Origin: Echinarachnius parma
Taxonomy: Eukaryota > Echinodermata > Echinoidea > Clypeasteroida > Echinarachniidae
DNA: 64,000 nt
Direction: 5' to 3'
Assembly (NCBI GenBank): GCA_037951105.1
Contig: JBAMJV010001299.1
Location: forward strand, 70,001 to 134,000
Both the position numbers and the translations under genes were made by a program. How positions within the stretch are numbered: position 1 is the first letter of the stretch; each line of letters opens with the position of its first letter. Below the pieces are notes generated by a model. It was not told the origin of the DNA and made no database searches. It saw only the letters and a program-made list of their open reading frames with translations. Below are positions 1 through 10,775 of the stretch, piece by piece.

Positions 1-28
1 ACATTACTGAGAAACTTTGCCAATTAAC

Positions 29-568
29 TTAAAGGGGTAGTACAGTTTTGGTAAGGCTGAGCTTTAGTAACCAAAACCTGCACAATAACATTACAAACTA
101 ATAGTTATAACTCCAACATGCTCAAAAGGTATAGAAAATTACAAACGACTAAGTAAAAAGCCTGTTATCATTAAAAAGAGCCATTAAAACACAAGAGGGC
201 GCTCTCTAAAAAAGCATTGGTTTCAACCATTTTTCATACAAAATTATGCATGTGATGTTTTTTTGAAATAATGATTAAATAGAGATCATCAACAACTATT
301 TAAAAACCTCTTGTGAATTTTTTTTTTAAAGTGTAAGCATTTAAAAAAATAAAAACAAAATCATTTAATATTTCTGGGCCCCAGATTTATTACGATCGGA
401 TATATTTATTAATATTTCAGCCGTTTCTGAACTGATTTTGATCAAATAAAGTTTAATCTGCCATTAAAATTGTATGCTCTTTCGAACTTTACACTCAGTT
501 TTTCATTATCTCAAAAACAAATTATTTTGTGCAGCGCCCTCTATACCAAAACTGAACTACCCCTTTAA
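29..568 (+). mobile_element. TTAA-flanked MITE, family A, copy 1
   Basis: A 540-bp non-coding element with inverted ends (TTAAAGGGGTAG at the left, CTACCCCTTTAA at the right; the inverted match runs about 25 bp). Related copies lie at 4970-5417 and 50780-51322 in the same orientation, and an interrupted inverted copy ends at 53789. The TTAA ends suggest a piggyBac-like or similar target, but because the ends are palindromic the duplicated target cannot be separated from the element. No transposase is visible. Confidence 0.75.
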
Positions 569-587
569 GTTGATTTGATCTAGTCCA

Positions 588-729
588 GGCCCCATTTCAT
601 AAAATCTTGTCCAATGATTGTAATTAATATGGCAACAGCTATTATATTCCATGTTAATTGGCTGTTGACACAGTAGTAAAAATAATTTGACATTTGCAAC
701 AATTGGAAATGTTTATTAAAATGGGGCCC
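588..729. mobile_element. Small MITE with GGCCCCATTT ends
   Basis: About 140 bp bounded by GGCCCCATTTCATAAAA and its approximate inverse near 715-729. Similar GGGGCCC/TTCATAAA ends bound 41681-41850 and 39727-39955, so this is a dispersed non-autonomous family. The superfamily is not determined. Confidence 0.5.
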
Positions 730-1155
730 AGCAATAATAATACCAAAACCAAGGATAATGTTAAAACATGCATCGATCATAACAAGTTTCTTATTGTTTT
801 TTTTCCTTACGTTAGGAATGTATATATGGGAAGTGTGTAAGAAATGCAATTTGTGAATTTAGAGATGTTAACTTAGTAACACACCCAAAAGCTGAAATTA
901 CAGAAACGCCACTGAGAAACGTTGCCAACCTACTGAATGACCAATTATGTTTAGCAATTCTATTCCCAAATGTATAATGTGAGTGAAAGATAGATGACAG
1001 AGAAGCTTTGATGAGATTAGATAAAATAAGATTTGATAAAACTAGACTAGATTTAAATTGTATGATGCACATTATAGAGAACACAGTTTGCAAAGTTTTT
1101 GTAAGCTTTTATATCTATAACGAAAGATGACAATTTGTCTCCCTCTTTGTTACAG

Positions 1156-1921
1156 CTGCCAAGTCCGGGAGTGGTCGTTGTCCGATCTGCCACTCGAACA
1201 TCGCAGACACCGAGGAGAGTTGGAAGAAGCATCTGATGGGGAAGGATGGGTGCAAGGCCAACAAGAGAAGGGAACCATTCATCAAACGAGGAGGTAAGAT
1301 CTAATTCTCACAAAATATTGATTAATTTATGAAAATATATTTGTTAGAATGATACTATAATTAGGACCAAATATAGATATGCTCTAAATTATTAAAGTGA
1401 TCCATTAACGTTGTCAAATTTGACCAAAATCGTTTGGATCTTCCACATTTCTCTTGCACCTTGTTGTTTTGCTTATTATGGCAACAGGAGAAAGAAATGG
1501 GCTTCGAGTTGTCAAATGTCTCCCTAATTATGAAGATATTCATGATTCTATTGAAAAGCACTCTGGAACGCTTATAAGTTGTAGTTAAAATCAGTGGGCA
1601 GTAGGTGGTAAAATCTTGCACCAATTCTCCCTTTTTGTAACAAGGTGAATATTGTTCTTGAATTGTTTAGTTTGCGGTGGGCGCGAATAAGGTTCCACTG
1701 TTTTTTATCAGCGAGTCCGTCTTTTTATAGTAAATTATACTTATCCTATGTTGATCTCATTCACAGGGAAGGTTGGTATAACGCCAAAGCCTGGAGTCAC
1801 CCCGAAACCGGGACTGACGCCGAAACCTGGCATCACTCCCAGACCGAAGAAGGACAAAGAAGGGGACAAGGGGAAGGTAGTGGTCCGGAGGGGTGCAGGG
1901 AAGACCCCTAGAGAGAAGTAA
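1156..1921 (+). CDS. CEP104: CEP104-like protein, last two coding exons (3' partial)
   Basis: Two exons are visible: 1156-1293 (acceptor TTTGTTACAG, donor GTAAGA) and 1767-1921 (acceptor TTCACAG, stop TAA 1919-1921). They join in phase to encode roughly 96 residues. The first exon carries a Cys2-His-Cys knuckle (CPIC, then WKKHLMG, then GC) that resembles the C-terminal zinc finger of CEP104, a ciliary-tip and centriole protein that binds tubulin, EB1 and CP110. The second exon is a basic tail with four TPKPG/TPRP-type repeats. The rest of the gene lies left of the window. I assign CEP104 from memory of its C-terminal finger; another C2HC-finger protein is possible. Decayed copies of the last exon follow at 1990-2560. 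Confidence 0.5.
1393..1600. mobile_element. Partial MITE, family C (AAAGTGATCCAT ends)
   Basis: The intron between the two CEP104-like exons contains AAAGTGATCCATTAAC followed by sequence shared with the complete family-C copy at 16036-16364 (CTTCCACATTTCTCTT, then a CAAATGTC...TATGAAGATAT block). Its right end is not recognisable. Other partial copies occur at about 12950-13170 and 30010-30120. Confidence 0.45.
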
Positions 1922-1989
1922 TTGGGGGGAAAAAAGCCCCCCCCCCCTCCTAGAATATTTTCGGAATGTGAGATAACTATTACTTAAAT

Positions 1990-2560
1990 GGGTATAATCC
2001 TCAAGTCTTGTGTCATACCCAGACTGAAGAAAGACAAGGAATGAGGAAAGGGGAAGGCAGTGGTCTGGAGGGGTGCAGGGAAGACCCCCTAGACAGAAGT
2101 AATGGGTGCAGGAGAGACCCCCGGGTATAATGACTAAAAACCTTGAATAACAATTAACTCGGTATAATTCTAAAGTTTGGTATCATACCCAGACCTAGTT
2201 GAGACAAGCCCTGTTACATAAAACTTGTCACGCTTGTTTAATGTCCAATTATTGTAAAACAGTGTCAACAGCCTATCAAGATGGAGCATTATATCTGTTG
2301 CCATAGTGATACAATATTTGGACACTATAAACAATGATTGGAAACGCTTTATAAAACTTGGCCATGGAATAATTTGGTATAATACCACTATAAACAATGA
2401 TTGGAAACGCTTTATAAAACTTGGCCATGGAATAATTTGTTATAATACCAAAGCCCGGTATCAGACCCAAAAGTAGTTGAGACATTGAATGAAAACAAAA
2501 AAACAGGGAGGCAGTGATACATAGGGGTGCAGGGGAGACCCCCTGAGAGAAGTTCAACTT
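1990..2560 (+). repeat. Decayed tandem copies of the CEP104-like terminal exon
   Basis: At least two clear copies of the last-exon sequence follow the stop codon: about 1993-2103 (ACCCAGACTGAAGAAAGACA, then GGAGGGGTGCAGGGAAGACC) and about 2447-2552 (GGTATCAGACCCAAAAGTAG, then GGGGTGCAGGGGAGACCCCC), with a short remnant at 2188-2215. None keeps an open frame. Two near-identical 70-bp stretches between 2317 and 2445 show further local duplication. The block ends in a fragment of the MITE seen at 48785-49070. Confidence 0.7.
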
Positions 2561-4969
2561 AGAATCTTTGTGAAACATCCCCCTGAACTATACTTCATGA
2601 ATATGAACGTCTTGCTAAAGTGCAAATCGTCGGAATCTGATCGTGTAACGGTGGGTTACTGGAAAGAAGTAATTCATTTTGAGAAAGCAATGTAATATCT
2701 TCCCGTTATTTGTAGCAAACTGTGCATTGAGAGTAAATTTCTCAGAGCGCCCCTAAAGCTGCACAAAGAGTTGTTTGCGCTAAAATGTCTTAAAATTATT
2801 TTTTTAAAAAAAGACATCTCCAAATACCTCATTTGACTACTCGGTGCAGTGCAGACAAAATGTTTAGGCGAATATGAAATATGTATATGAAGGCTGAAAT
2901 GAGTAAGCTGACTTTCTAAATTTACTGAATAATATTTCTTAGTACAGAGCAGAAGCAGTGCATTAAAAGTTGTGATGAGTAGGATAGAATTTTTAGACCA
3001 AAGCCCGTTGTGTATGTTACACAAATTTTCATGCTGATGAGATGTTAGTAGGTATCTTCCAGTTTCGTTCACTTGATATTTCTTGATATGTTTGAATTTC
3101 TTTGTAACTGTATTAAAAGTGCAGTCAAACCTGTGTTAGTGGCCACCTGTTTGTAGCAGCCAACCTGCATATGTAGTGGTAACAAAGAGTGGTTCCCTCA
3201 TGCAGAGGAAAACAGTGTTATGGAACCTGTCTATAGAGTTCACCTGGTTACAGTGGCCACTTTTCTGGTCACTTTATACACAGGTTTGACTATGTTCCGT
3301 TGATATACCCACCTTTATAAGTCATCACTGTGAAGTCTTCGTTTATCAAACTCTTGTTCTTTTGTGACGTACTGCTGCATAATGTTGCCTTATCTTTCAT
3401 ATAGAAGTGTAAAAAAAACTAGTTGTATTTCAAAGTGTTTTCATTTGTCTTCATATTCGGATTCAAATTCTCCATTGTAAATGTCTTCTGTTTTTGATGT
3501 TCCAAGAGAAAATCTGATGTTCATGTATTCTTCATCAAATGGATCATAGTTGTTGTTGTATTCCAAAGCCGTCTAATTTGTCTTCATGCATATTCAGATT
3601 CTTATTTTTCTGAATTCAGAAAACCCGATGTATTTGTCACAAAAACGGATCATAGATGATGTATTCCAAATTGATTTAATTTGTCTTCATATTCAAAGAT
3701 TGTAAATCTCCAATTTAAATGGCTTCTGTTGTTTCCACCTCCGTCCTTGTTTCTGTTCCGATGATGAATCACCGTGTAATTATGTGCTATTTATTCTTTG
3801 TACTGAATCTTTATTGTAAATAAGTGAATTGAGTGAAACCTCATAACAAGCACACTGGGCCCATTGAATTTAGCTCCTTATATCAGATTTCTTGTTGTAT
3901 CCGGTCTTCAAAAGAAGAGAATGCATAGGACCTGGACCCGTGAAATTCCTTCGCTATATTGGGTTTCTCACCTCGTTATAACAGAGCTCCTTATAAAGAG
4001 GTTCCACTGTATAATGAGAAATTACCACGTACAGCTTTTACAATGTAACAAAATGTCAGAATAATTAATGTGTATTATTGAGATAACATTTTCAAATGCA
4101 TGGAAATACATATATATATATATTATATAGAAATATATTTAATTGAAATGATTTAATATGTTATATATAAGGATTAGAAAGATTTTCTATCAGCTAGATA
4201 TTATTCAAACATAAAGGAAACTATCCGGAGGCCTCGGGTATGATTCCCAGCGAAGCCCATTTTTATTGCTCTTTTTGTTAATTTAGATAGAAATACTGTT
4301 ATTGCCATGTTCTAAAGTTACACTACATGTATGTGAATATCTTGTTTCAGACCATTTGTAGGGACACTTGGTTGAAGAGTTCAAATTTATGACTGTTTGC
4401 CGTTCACATCATTCAATGAAAAGAGGACAAAATATAAAAGAAAGTTTACTTGTTCAATAACAATATTCAGGTACATGTATATGTTTTCAGAGCTAATTGA
4501 AACAAATTTCAGCGAAAAGAATCATCTGAAATGTTTGATATCACTGCAAATTGCAATGTATATTTTGTATGTATTGCTATGTCCTTTGAATTGTAAGTAG
4601 TGTATGTGTATATCATTAATCATTTAACTAAGGCACCTTGATAATCGTAAGTGAAAGTGATCCTTTTAAAACCCCAACTGGCAATTATGGGATGATATAA
4701 AGTACATGTAATGCATATTTCTTGATCTGGTACTAAAAGTTCAATTTATATGTCTAAATTCTTAGAGTACTACTTTAAATATCCATGTAGGATTATTTGT
4801 ATAAATCCCTTGTACAAAATGTATAAATGTGGAATATGAAATCAATGACTGTACATTATTGTAAAGTTTACACAATTTATGAAATGTGATACGTGTATAG
4901 ATATTAAAATCTACAATGAATGTCCCATTTTGTTTCTTGATTCTGTATATTTGTGACACGTAATTAGAA
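2561..4969. other. Intergenic: fragments of dispersed repeats, no gene seen
   Basis: AT-rich sequence with no convincing coding exon. It holds a short element at about 3122-3290 (GTCAAACCTGTG to its inverse CACAGGTTTGAC) and, at about 3840-4013, a copy of a dispersed repeat ending in GGTTCCACTGTAT. Remnants of that repeat recur near 7930-7985, 32600-32775, 35850-35950, 41540-41612, 46345-46440 and 47940-48020. Confidence 0.5.
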
Positions 4970-5417
4970 TTAAAGGGATAGTCGAGTTCTGGTAAAGAGT
5001 ACAGTTTTGGTCAAACAGAATTTTAGTAACCAAAACCTGCACCATTTCATTGCAAACTAATAGTTATAACTCTGGCGCTCTCTTAAAACTCATTAGTTTA
5101 AACCATTTTAAATTTAGATAGAGAGATAATCAACATAATCAATTATTACAAAACTTCTTTTGAAATTTTTTGAAAAGCGGAAGCATTTTTAAAAAATTTG
5201 TAACGGTTTGGTTCAAAATTATCTAATATTTGTGGGGCCCCACATTTATTACAAATGGTTACGTTTATGGATATTTCAGCCGTTTCTGAACCGATTTTGA
5301 TCAAATAAAGTTTATTCTATAAAATTATTTTTTAAATTTTATTATATAAAATATTATGCTCTTTCAAATTTTACACTAATTTTTTCATTATCTCACAAAA
5401 CTCAACTATCCCTTTAG
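4970..5417 (+). mobile_element. TTAA-flanked MITE, family A, copy 2
   Basis: Starts TTAAAGGGATAG and ends CTATCCCTTTA. It is collinear with 29-568 but shorter and more diverged, sharing the GTAACCAAAACCTGCA block and the CAGCCGTTTCTGAACCGATT block. No coding content. Confidence 0.7.
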
Positions 5418-5809
5418 GTTTTAAGATAATGTACATTGTAGAATTAACATGTGTATGCTTAATATCCCAATACATTTCTAGCTTCATAGTCTTGTCGCAA
5501 CTTATGCAACAACAAAGATTTCCCATATTAAAACTTGTTTTTAATGAAAACAATGTGGACAAATACTACCCCAACAATAATCACTCTTTGTTACAAGTGG
5601 GTGTGGCACATATACAAAAGAAGATTTATTTCAATATCTGTACAAAAGTTTAGTGAACTTTACACAATATCACAACTTCTATAAAGTAAGTTTATACTGA
5701 AATCATATCTAGAAACAGTACTGGTTTATACACCAAGGTGAATTTCCTGTTGCGTACTTCGCATACTTCAGAGCTGCACATCCAAAACATTACTTTAGAA
5801 CAACTATCG

Positions 5810-6094
5810 TTAAAGGGGAAGGAAACGTTGGAATTGTCGCTTACCGTTACTTATTTAACCGCTGTTATTAGTGCACGCTCAGATGCCTTTAGATGACGTT
5901 TCATATGGAACAGTTGGAAAACATGGCAGCCTCCAGTGCTCAACTCAAAACAGTCGATAGTGGTTTCAAAACATTGATTATTTCCATTATTAGTGATACC
6001 ACCCAAGAGGAAATTATAAACGACTAGAAGTGACAGGAATTATGCACTTATCAGTAACAGCAAGCAAAAATTCCAGCATTTCCTTCCCCTTTAA
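5810..6094. mobile_element. TTAA-flanked MITE (about 285 bp)
   Basis: Begins TTAAAGGGGAAGGAAACG and ends CATTTCCTTCCCCTTTAA, so the terminal inverted repeats are about 20 bp with TTAA at both edges. Internally unrelated to family A. No coding sequence. Confidence 0.7.
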
Positions 6095-6454
6095 GGACCA
6101 ATCACAATGCCTAGAACAGAAAACAACCTTGTCGACATGGATTCCTTTGAGCGTTTGATCAATAGGCCTACAGCAAAATGACACCATTCCGAATCGCTGA
6201 TTTGGGTTCGATTTGGTGTAAGGTCTGTTTATGTGTCTGTTTGGCGTGATATACAGACCAACATGAGGCCGTTACGCCAAAACTCGCATTCCGCCATCAC
6301 CAAATACGAAAGTAGACATCACCCCGAAGGACCCAAAATTTGTAAGTTTGGTGTCGGTCGGTTTGGTTTGGCGGAGTGACTGGGCCGTTATCAGCCATAA
6401 CATGAGTTTAAACATTGACCATAGAATGTTTCGCTGGCAAACTGACAGAAAAGA

Positions 6455-6869
6455 TATATAGAGTACAGAAGCCATGACGTCATAAAAACACTTTTTTCGA
6501 ATTTTAAAATTTGAACTCCATTTTCCGTAAGAGCATCAATAATAATGGCCAAATACTGAAAATCAATTGAATATGTTACCTATTGGCTGAGATATGCCCA
6601 TCCGAATGAATTTTACTTCAATGGGCAATCAGTGTTATAGTGCACTGGTTCATAAATTTATGAAGCAGTGCACTATAACACTGATTGCCCATTGACAAAA
6701 AAAATCATTCGGATGGGCATATCTCAGCCACTACGTAACCTATTCCTTTGATTTTCGGTATTTGGACATTATTTATTATGCTCTTTCTGAAAATGAAGTC
6801 CAAATTTGAAAATTCTAAACAAAATGTTTATGACATCATATATGACATCACACTTCACCACTCTATATA
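6455..6869. mobile_element. Fold-back element with about 200-bp inverted arms
   Basis: Nearly the whole element is one inverted repeat. Left-arm blocks such as GAGATATGCCCATCCGAATG and GTTATAGTGCACTG recur inverted in the right arm, meeting around 6652-6666 with almost no spacer. The outer edges are TATATAGAGT and ACTCTATATA. Either strand's transcript would form a very long hairpin. No coding potential. Confidence 0.75.
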
Positions 6870-8030
6870 CACTGAATGAACTTGTGAAGAAGAATTCTTA
6901 GCTTCACAGAAAATAATGAAAATATTCATTGAAATGACGGAGGCTGCGCTTGTTCCGACTACAAGTTGCAATAAAAGGTACTGTTATGATGAAAATTATC
7001 ACCATGATACAAACATAAAACATTAAAATTGTAATATTGAGATAAAAAACTAAATTTGTTGCGTAGTTTGTGCAGGGTATGTTAAAGCAATATTCAAATT
7101 TCATACAATCTGCCTATGAACAAAATTTATTATGATTACCGATGGATGATTAGTAATTGACAAAGTAAAGTTTATTTCAGTTAACGAAATGCAAATAGGC
7201 AAAAAGGAGCTGGAAATACAATTGAACATTATCAAATGAAGGAAATGGTTTAGAAAAAAAAAAAAAATTGACAAATTTGGTATGCAGCATATGATGACAC
7301 ACGCAGTACCCCGGGGTACCGTTGTACCAGGGGTACCGCGTTGTGTAGCGCCATCTTGTGTCCACTTAAGCATAACCGTATTGCGTTGTGCATGCAGTGC
7401 AGCGCTCGCTTGTATGCACGCTATACCCCGGTACAGCCCTAAAAAAAAAAAAAAAATTAAACAAAATGGCTGATATTCGTTTGGTACCCCAGGGTACCAT
7501 TTATGTCATCATATTTTGCATAATGGGACAAATTTAATGCATAATTCTAAATAAATTGTAAATAAATAGACATTTCAATTACGTTTTAAAGTGAAAATGT
7601 TAAGCTATGCTGGAATACTTGTACTACTTGTATAAGTAGTACAAAATTATACTTTTAAAAATGCATAGGCTCCATGTGCAAATTGCGTAAGTTAATTGTT
7701 GCATCAAGAAAAAGATTTCACTTTAATAGAAAAGGCTGAAAGGCAAACTAATTAATGACTTGACCAAGATGGCTTGATTTTGGTATAAAGTAATAAACAC
7801 ACATTAATTTTCCATAGATTCCAGCTCAAGTATACAGAGGAACCTTCTTATTAAAAGAGCTCTGATATAAAACAAAACAAAACAAAAACTACCTTTTTTA
7901 ATTTAACAAATCAATTTTGGTGGTCGAAGCCCTTTAAAAAAAAAATAGTCCCAAGGACCTTGTTAAAAAGAGGTTCCACTGTATTCGAGACCAGTCCTAA
8001 ATGGGTTAAGAATGTCCAATGATGTAGCTA
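6870..8030. other. Intergenic: poly(A) tracts and GGTACC-rich patch
   Basis: No gene seen. At about 7295-7500 there is a patch with repeated GGGGTACC/GGTACCCC motifs and two A-runs, possibly a decayed small insertion. The remainder is AT-rich unique sequence with a fragment of the GGTTCCACTGTAT repeat before 7985. Confidence 0.4.
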
Positions 8031-8616
8031 CGAGGGGCGTTCAATAAGTTCATAGCCCAACCATGAAGGAGCAGGAAGTTGGGTTACCTAATGTTGTGTA
8101 TGCAATGTTGCATCCTTCACATGGTCAGTGGTGCAAAGCCAGGTCAGTTGTATTCTGTTTCTGATCTAGACAGGCTTTTATTGATGCAATGTTCATTAAA
8201 AGTCACTTGGAAAATGTTGGAAAATGAAGCAATGCAAGTTGATGAGAGACATATGCTGCTCGATGACAATGTGCCTGCTCACAAGAGCCAGGTGACTTTT
8301 GAAAAGCTAATAACTGCGGAATTGGTTTGTTGATGATTCCTCCTTATCCCCCAAACCTGGTATCTGACATATGAAGAAACAATCCCAAGATTGTGATTTT
8401 CAGGAGGATAATGAGACAAAATTTGCCAATATGTAGGTTTTTTAGAGGTCTTTAAGAGACATCTTCAAGGAGGCCCTTGAGGCCCTCAGGAAAAATGCCG
8501 AAAAGCTCTTGGCTGTACATCAGTATTATATGGATGAAAGAACACCTGCATATATTAATCGATGTTGCACCTTGACTCCTTCAAGGTTGGGCTATGAACT
8601 TATTGAACGCCCCTCG
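8031..8616 (+). pseudogene. Dead mariner-type transposon
   Basis: The ends are perfect inverted repeats of 30 bp or more (starting CGAGGGGCGTTCAATAAG, ending CTTATTGAACGCCCCTCG) flanked by TA on both sides, the Tc1/mariner target. Inside, a plus-strand frame (about 8220-8360) still reads DERHMLLDDNVPAHKSQVT and, after a break, IPPYPPNL. These match the catalytic-core region of mariner transposases (LLDNAPAHKS and PPYSPDL). At 586 bp it is under half the usual 1.3 kb and carries stops, so it is an internally deleted, inactive copy. Confidence 0.85.
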
Positions 8617-9545
8617 TATATCAAACTTAACATGACATTTTAGTACAGTTTTGCCGGTGTAATAAACCACACCCCTATTTTGGGGTTGTCATTGAAGAGG
8701 AAAAGACATTTTCAAGATGATAAAGCTGTGCTGGGAATCCTTGCAACATAATCAAACAATAGTACACTCACAATAACAACACAAGTCACACACTTGTTTC
8801 TGATTTGGAGCACAATTCAGAACAGAAAAGCCTATTAAGCTTTTTACTCCACATGAACCGATATCATAGCCATATAGTTTCATGAAATATGTTTCTCTAT
8901 CTCTGTGTAACAGTGTAACTGCTCCCCCCTTTTTGAGAGTTCTTGTGTGTAAAAACGTGTGGTTATAAAATACACCAGCAAATTTGGTATACCACCTGTA
9001 CACCGTTTGTACATCGTCACTCTGATTCCATTATTACTGCAAAGGAACGTTTACAAAAAATAGTGTGCATAGAACATGACTTTGGTCGAAAATTTCATTT
9101 GAAAAAATGTTATGAACAAAATACATATTAATTCACTTTACCATATTAGCGTAATTTTATATATATACATATTATGTATATGTACATGTAATGATGATCC
9201 GGTACAAGGACTTTTTAAAACTTTGTACATGCCACATGGAGTTGTTTACATAAATCCAAATAAAACAAATAAAATAAGCTAAATCTGCATGTCACTGTTT
9301 GTTGTGTGTATGTTATAACCTGATATCTTCTTATTCTAAAATAGCCTGAAATAGAATGTCAAAGTATGAATTCACATGTATTCATAGATGATTTTTAAAC
9401 AATGCTAGGCAAGCCTGACCTTGCGGTTGCTATGAAGGCAATTAGCCAGCTCTAATCAACTATCCAAAGCCCAAATCAAAGGCCAAATTGTTTTCATAGT
9501 ACAATGTAATATGTAACAAAAGAAGAAGGTGATGTAATAAACATC
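8617..9545. other. Intergenic: no gene recognised
   Basis: AT-rich sequence with several short open frames but no codon bias, splice-linked exon or recognisable motif. Confidence 0.4.
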
Positions 9546-9785
9546 AGGGGGCGAGAGCTCGATCATGACCCAGGACCAGCCCTAGTTCCACTAAACTCTA
9601 TATTTTATAGATATGCTTGTAAATTAATTTACGGTTGAATGAGTAAGGGCGGAATGTGTGCTGCTACGTTCTGTTGATTTGTATGTTATTCTAGCATATT
9701 GACATCGATGAGTTAGAGCCAATGTTGCTAATTACCATGGTTCATGTCGCTGGTCCGTAATCGGGCCCCTGGGCCCAGTGCTCTA
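9546..9785 (+). repeat. Dispersed repeat, copy 1 (pair with 51838-52060)
   Basis: About 220 bp collinear with 51838-52060 in the same orientation. Shared blocks include GATCATGACCCAGGACCAG, GTTGATTTGTATGTTATTCT and CGATGAGTTAGAGCCAATG, ending at AATCGGGCCCCTG. No inverted ends are evident; the family is unknown. Confidence 0.65.
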
Positions 9786-10543
9786 TAAGGATAATCATTC
9801 TGAAGTTTTGATTATGGTTCACCAACAAAATTAACTGTGTATAAATGAAATATATCCAACTTCTAACTGCATACAGAGCGGAATGTAAGGTCAATGGATA
9901 AATGTCATTAATAATGACCAATAGCTGAGAATTGCTCATATTCAATGTTCACAGCAGTATGCAGACTAGATGTCAGGAATTTTGTTTCTTCTTTTTTCTA
10001 CAGTCAGAGTTAATTGTCAACAAATAGAACAAACTCCCACAGAGTGTAGTCAGAAACTCCTCACTCCTCAGCTTTAAAAAACATTTTAACTTTTTCAAAT
10101 GGGTTTTTCAAATGGGCTTAGAACGTACCCCTAAACTATGCCATGCTAAACAATCTCTTCTCGCGATGAAAATGGGGAGGTATGAGTTTCAAGCAGGGCT
10201 AAAAATTGGCACAGATCCAATGAGCTTTGGGCACTAACATGTTTAAATGTCGAATTTCCCTTGCCCGACTGGGCAACTAAACCTTTGTTTGGCGATATAT
10301 CTCTATTTTACTTTCCCGATTGGGCCACTATGTAAACATTTCTAGCATTGGCTTTGAGGTGTGTTCACTTCAAGGTATTGCTTTCCAATCACTTGGACGA
10401 TCTTCACACAAACAGGTAGTTCATGTCGTAAATATGCTATGTACAGAACAGTTCACAGTTCACAGTTTACACACATTTCACAAGATATATATATAAATGG
10501 TTTCTTTATCAAAAAGTCATCTTTGGCAAGGTAGGTGAAAGTC

Positions 10544-10549
10544 TTTATT
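10544..10549 (-). promoter_or_regulatory. Candidate poly(A) signal of the TCF19-like gene
   Basis: AATAAA on the minus strand about 230 bases downstream of the stop codon at 10776. Placement only; no transcript evidence. Confidence 0.4.
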
Positions 10550-10775
10550 GCCGATTTCACGTTGAACATTCAAAGGTTGGTCAGATTCGTAAATCATGTG
10601 AGGGGTGCCATCTTGAGAACAACTTGCGCACGGTGCATAATACACAGTGGTTCAGTGTTATGCAGTGCGCACAAACTAGCCTAGTTCAAAATGGCGGTCC
10701 GCGGTGTAGCACCCCGACGCTTTACAACCTTTAATGCGATGAAACAGCGGTTTCGGACGAGTACTCGTCTCACTC

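Noticed and set aside
8079..8333. 84-codon frame as a host gene.
   Set aside because: It is the degraded transposase of the mariner bounded by 8031 and 8616.
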